DNA of 64,000 bases, from positions 797,198 to 861,197 of the forward strand of contig DCRZ01000002.1 of the NCBI GenBank assembly GCA_002325375.1, in the 5' to 3' direction. A model generated the notes under the pieces. It saw only the letters and a list, made by a program, of their open reading frames with translations, had not been told where the DNA came from and did no database searches. Below, one piece after another: positions 60,940 to 64,000 of the stretch; position 1 is the stretch's first letter; the number at the start of each line of letters is the position of its first letter. Source of the DNA: Rhodospirillaceae bacterium UBA1479 (GTDB lineage Bacteria; Pseudomonadota; Alphaproteobacteria; Rhodospirillales; Casp-alpha2). The position numbers and the translations under genes are program-made.

Positions 60940-63900
60940 TCATTCGGTTGTGTCCTCGGCGGGCGGCAGTTCCGCCGCCGGGCCGTCGATCAGGTCCTGG
61001 TATATATCGAACACGGCCTGGGCCGTTTCCATCATCATGCGTTTCAGGCCCGCGAAATCGTCCGCCCCCGCGACGCGCATCAGGTCGTCTGCCAGGGCGC
61101 CGGAAATCAGGTTTTCCTTTTCCTTGGTCAAGGTGCCTTCGATGGTTTCGGCCAGCAGGCCGAGAATGCCCATCCAAAGGTCCTGGGCCCGCATCAGGGT
61201 CTGCCAATGGGCGGTGGCGAGCACGCCCGCCGATTTCAGCTTGTCCAGGCTGGCCGCCGTGTTGGCGTCGCGGATGCCCGGATGGTCGCCGATATGGCGC
61301 AGGGTCAGGTACTGCACGATGAAGGCGATGTCGACCAGGCCGCCGCGCAGGTTCTTGACGTCCCAGATGCAGTCCGACGTCTTTTCCTTCGCGATGCGCT
61401 GGCGCATGTCGGCGGCGTCGCGCAGCAGCTTCACCGGGTCCACGGGATCGCCCAGGATGGCGGCGATGGCGTCCTCGACCCGGCCGCGCAGGTCGCCGGT
61501 GCCGGCCACGGCGCGGGCGCGGACCAGGGCCATGCGCTCCCAGGTCCAGGCCGATTCATCGTGGTACTTGCGGAACGCGGTCAACGAGGTGGCCAGCGGC
61601 CCCTTGGTGCCCGACGGACGCAGGCGCATGTCGACCTCGTACAGCGGCCCTTCGACCATCATCGCCGTGACGGCGTTGATGGTGCGCTGGGTCAGGCGGC
61701 CGAAATACTGCGCCGGGGCAAGGGGCCGGTCGCCGTCCGATTCCTCGGCGTCGTCGTCGGTGTCGTAGACGAAAATCAGGTCCAGGTCCGAGGCCGCGGT
61801 CATTTCCCGGCTGCCCAAACGGCCGAGCGCCACAATGGCGATCTCGCCGCCGGAAATGCGGCCGTGACCGGCGGCGAAGTCGTCGGCGACGCGGGCCAGC
61901 ACCGCGCCCAACGCCGTTTCGGCGATGTCCGAGAGCGCGCGTGAGGCGTCCAACGGATGGATCCGGGCGTCCAGACGCTGCACACCGACCTGAAAGCGCC
62001 GGTCGTTGGCCCAGCGTCGGCAGGTAATCAGCACATCTTCCAGGTCGCGGCAGGCTTTCAACTGGGCTTCGAGTTCGTCGTGCAGGCCCGAAAGGTCCGG
62101 CGGCGGGTCGAAGAAATCGGCGGTCAGCACGCTGTCCAGGATCGACGCATGGTTGCCCATATGCTCCGCCAGCTTGGGCGCCTTGCCGGCGATTTCGACC
62201 ACCAGGGACAACAGGTGCGGGTTGGAATGGAACATGGAAAACAACTGCACCCCGCCGGGCAGCACCTTGAGGAAGCTGTCGAAGCGCAGAAAGGTCTTGT
62301 CCGGTTCCGGCGTCTTGGCGATGGCGCGCAACAGCACGGGCATCAGTTCGGTCAGCAACTCGCGGGACCGGGTCGAGCGCATGGCCCGGTAGCGCCCATG
62401 GTGCCAGGCCCTTATCTGAGCATCGACGCGGGCCGGTTCCTCGAACCCCATCTTGCGGATGGTCGCCAGCGTGTCCGGGTCGGCCTCGCCGCCCGTGAAC
62501 ACTAGATTGCCGCCGGCGCCATCCTGGTCCGCCTCGGCGCTGAGCGCAGGTGCGTCGCCGAACAGGGCCCCATAATGGGTCTGCACGCGCTCAAGATGGC
62601 CGGTCAGGACCTCGGCGAAGGCGTCACCCGTGGCATAACCCATGAAGCCCGCGAAGGCGTCGAAGGTCTCCTGCTCGTCCGGAAGGGTATGGGTCTGTTC
62701 GTCATTAACCATCTGCAGGCGGTGTTCGACTTGGCGCAGGAAATCATAGGCGGCCTTCATGTCCGCCGCCGCCTCGGGCGTGACCTGTTCCAGGCCGACC
62801 AGGCAGTCGATGGCGGCCTTGGTGCCGGACAGGCGCAGTTCCGGAATACGCCCGCCCCAGATCAGCTGTTGGGTCTGGGCGAAGAATTCGATCTCGCGGA
62901 TGCCGCCGCCGCCCAGCTTGACGTTATGGCCAAGCGCCTTGATCGCACCGATGCCGCGATGGGCATTGATCTGGCGCTTGATCGAATGGATGTCCTGGAT
63001 CGCCGCGAAGTCCAGGTGCTTGCGCCAGATGAACGGGCGCAGCCATTCCAGGAACCGGGTGCCGGCCTCCAGGTCGCCGGCCACGGCGCGGGCCTTGATC
63101 ATGGCGGCCCGTTCCCAGTTCTGCCCCAGGCTTTCGTAATAGCTTTCGGCGGCCAGGACCGAAATCGCCAACGGCGTGGCGCTGGGGTCCGGGCGCAGGC
63201 GCAGGTCCGTGCGGAACACGTAACCATCGGCCGTTCGCTCGTCCATGATCCGCAGCATTTGGCGGACCAGACGGACCATGGCCGGCTGTAGATCATCGGG
63301 CTTGGTCGTGCGGATGACCTCGGGGTCGAACAGCACGATGATGTCGATGTCCGAGGAATAATTCAGCTCCCTGGCGCCCAGCTTGCCCATGCCGAGAACG
63401 ACCAGGCCCGATCCTTGCGACGGTGATGCGGGATCGGCTAATTCCAGGGCGCCGCGCCGGGCCATTTCCCCGAGACAGAAATCGCAGGCGGCCTTGAGGC
63501 AGGCTTCGGCCACATCGCTGAGCCCGCCGGTGACCTGTTCAAGGGACCAATCGCTGCTTATATCAGCCATGGCGATGGTCAATGCCGCGCGTTTCTTGGC
63601 GATGCGCAGGCGCGTCTTGATGGCGGGTTCGGTCTCACCCTCGGGGGCGGCGGAAATGTCCGACAGGATGCCGGCCAGGGCCGCGTCGGGGCCGTCGGAT
63701 AAAATGCGCAGGGTGAACGCCGGATCGCCCGAGGCCAGGCGGCCGAGGAACGGGCTATGGGCGAACACCGCGTCCAGCAGAGCCTTTTCCGGGGCGCCGT
63801 CGGCGATTTTCGCCGCCGCCGATTCGGTGCTTGGATCGGCGCAGCGAGAAACGGCGGAATCCCAATGTTCCCAAGCAACTGCCAGGGATTCGGGGTTTCC

Positions 63901-63948
63901 CGGGCTTGGCAGATCGGGTTTACTGTTGAAGGCCGAATTTTCAGGCAT
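60940..63948 (-). CDS. glnE: Bifunctional glutamine synthetase adenylyltransferase/adenylyl-removing enzyme
   Basis: A protein of about 1000 residues that adenylates and de-adenylates glutamine synthetase in response to PII and glutamine. It contains two nucleotidyltransferase domains: N-terminal GARELNYSSDIDIIVLFDPE (about 193-212, de-adenylation) and C-terminal GSREMTAASDLDLIFVYDTD (about 715-735, adenylation), each followed by a helical HD-like region. ATG 63948 or GTG 63957 is the start; both lack a strong ribosome site. Only 52 bases of upstream sequence are seen before the window edge. Confidence 0.94.
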   Translation of the reverse strand: MPENSAFNSKPDLPSPGNPESLAVAWEHWDSAVSRCADPSTESAAAKIADGAPEKALLDAVFAHSPFLGRLASGDPAFTLRILSDGPDAALAGILSDISAAPEGETEPAIKTRLRIAKKRAALTIAMADISSDWSLEQVTGGLSDVAEACLKAACDFCLGEMARRGALELADPASPSQGSGLVVLGMGKLGARELNYSSDIDIIVLFDPEVIRTTKPDDLQPAMVRLVRQMLRIMDERTADGYVFRTDLRLRPDPSATPLAISVLAAESYYESLGQNWERAAMIKARAVAGDLEAGTRFLEWLRPFIWRKHLDFAAIQDIHSIKRQINAHRGIGAIKALGHNVKLGGGGIREIEFFAQTQQLIWGGRIPELRLSGTKAAIDCLVGLEQVTPEAAADMKAAYDFLRQVEHRLQMVNDEQTHTLPDEQETFDAFAGFMGYATGDAFAEVLTGHLERVQTHYGALFGDAPALSAEADQDGAGGNLVFTGGEADPDTLATIRKMGFEEPARVDAQIRAWHHGRYRAMRSTRSRELLTELMPVLLRAIAKTPEPDKTFLRFDSFLKVLPGGVQLFSMFHSNPHLLSLVVEIAGKAPKLAEHMGNHASILDSVLTADFFDPPPDLSGLHDELEAQLKACRDLEDVLITCRRWANDRRFQVGVQRLDARIHPLDASRALSDIAETALGAVLARVADDFAAGHGRISGGEIAIVALGRLGSREMTAASDLDLIFVYDTDDDAEESDGDRPLAPAQYFGRLTQRTINAVTAMMVEGPLYEVDMRLRPSGTKGPLATSLTAFRKYHDESAWTWERMALVRARAVAGTGDLRGRVEDAIAAILGDPVDPVKLLRDAADMRQRIAKEKTSDCIWDVKNLRGGLVDIAFIVQYLTLRHIGDHPGIRDANTAASLDKLKSAGVLATAHWQTLMRAQDLWMGILGLLAETIEGTLTKEKENLISGALADDLMRVAGADDFAGLKRMMMETAQAVFDIYQDLIDGPAAELPPAEDTTE

Positions 63949-64000
63949 ACTAGTCACTTGTTTCTCAGGCCTTGGGGGGTCTGAACACTGCGGTAAGCAA

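Overview
This is a GC-rich chromosomal window from an alphaproteobacterium. The best guess is a Rhodospirillales-type lineage, not identified to genus. Supporting points are the single-domain CULT protein with the same residue numbering as the Magnetospirillum cereblon-like protein, the EipB (DUF1849) protein, the order rne - amidase - mrcA - prfB, and the many TRAP transporters and TauD/TfdA-type dioxygenases. Nothing looks like a prophage, integrative element, CRISPR array or rRNA operon. Codon use appears even across the window, and nearly every gene has a recognisable family.

Layout. 0-1.5 kb: a cereblon-like CULT protein, a SelW-like CxxC protein and a LHPP-like HAD phosphatase. 1.5-10.8 kb: a catabolic/uptake locus. 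It holds a D-aminoacylase-type amidohydrolase, a beta-hydroxyacid dehydrogenase and an LDH2-family dehydrogenase on the plus strand. They converge on a minus-strand set of IclR regulator, TAXI binding protein, fused TRAP permease and TauD dioxygenase. An SDR gene is divergent from the IclR gene across a region rich in inverted repeats. 10.8-17 kb: MlaA, a TauE/SafE permease, a hypothetical, a YfcG-like GST, a YbaK deacylase, a Cache chemoreceptor, tRNA-Ser(GCU) and a GIY-YIG protein beside a long palindrome. 17.1-20.4 kb: a second IclR with two IclR-like boxes and a second TauD enzyme, a secreted nuclease-like protein, and an ArsR/AHSA1 pair with a palindromic operator.

20.5-23.2 kb: an AtuA - MBL-fold - DUF4387 operon. 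23.2-27.4 kb: a TonB receptor/FecR/FecI iron-signalling set with a Fur-like box. 27.7-33.5 kb: a DctP-type TRAP operon whose small and large permeases are both enlarged; the DctM subunit carries a roughly 330-residue charged, helical C-terminal extension. An EamA exporter follows. 33.7-45.4 kb: a small coiled-coil protein, pirin plus a tungsten-type aldehyde oxidoreductase, a TPR-sulfotransferase next to an exported TPR protein, an SDR lacking its Ser/Tyr catalytic residues, PAS and PilZ proteins, a TfdA-like dioxygenase and EipB. 45.4-51.3 kb: envelope proteins (DsbA-like, a lipoprotein, an M48 protease), a gamma-glutamyltranspeptidase homologue lacking its nucleophile, and an aminotransferase. 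51.3-64 kb: conserved core genes: RNase E, cell-wall amidase, PBP1A, RF2 with its programmed frameshift, FliL-like, Bcp peroxiredoxin and GlnE.

The main theme is uptake of organic acids or amino-acid derivatives (two TRAP systems, three alpha-ketoglutarate-dependent dioxygenases, two IclR regulators) in a heterotroph, combined with envelope maintenance. The observations most worth following are the extended TRAP permease pair, the CULT protein with its CxxC neighbour, the catalytically degenerate GGT and SDR, and the operator architecture around the IclR genes.
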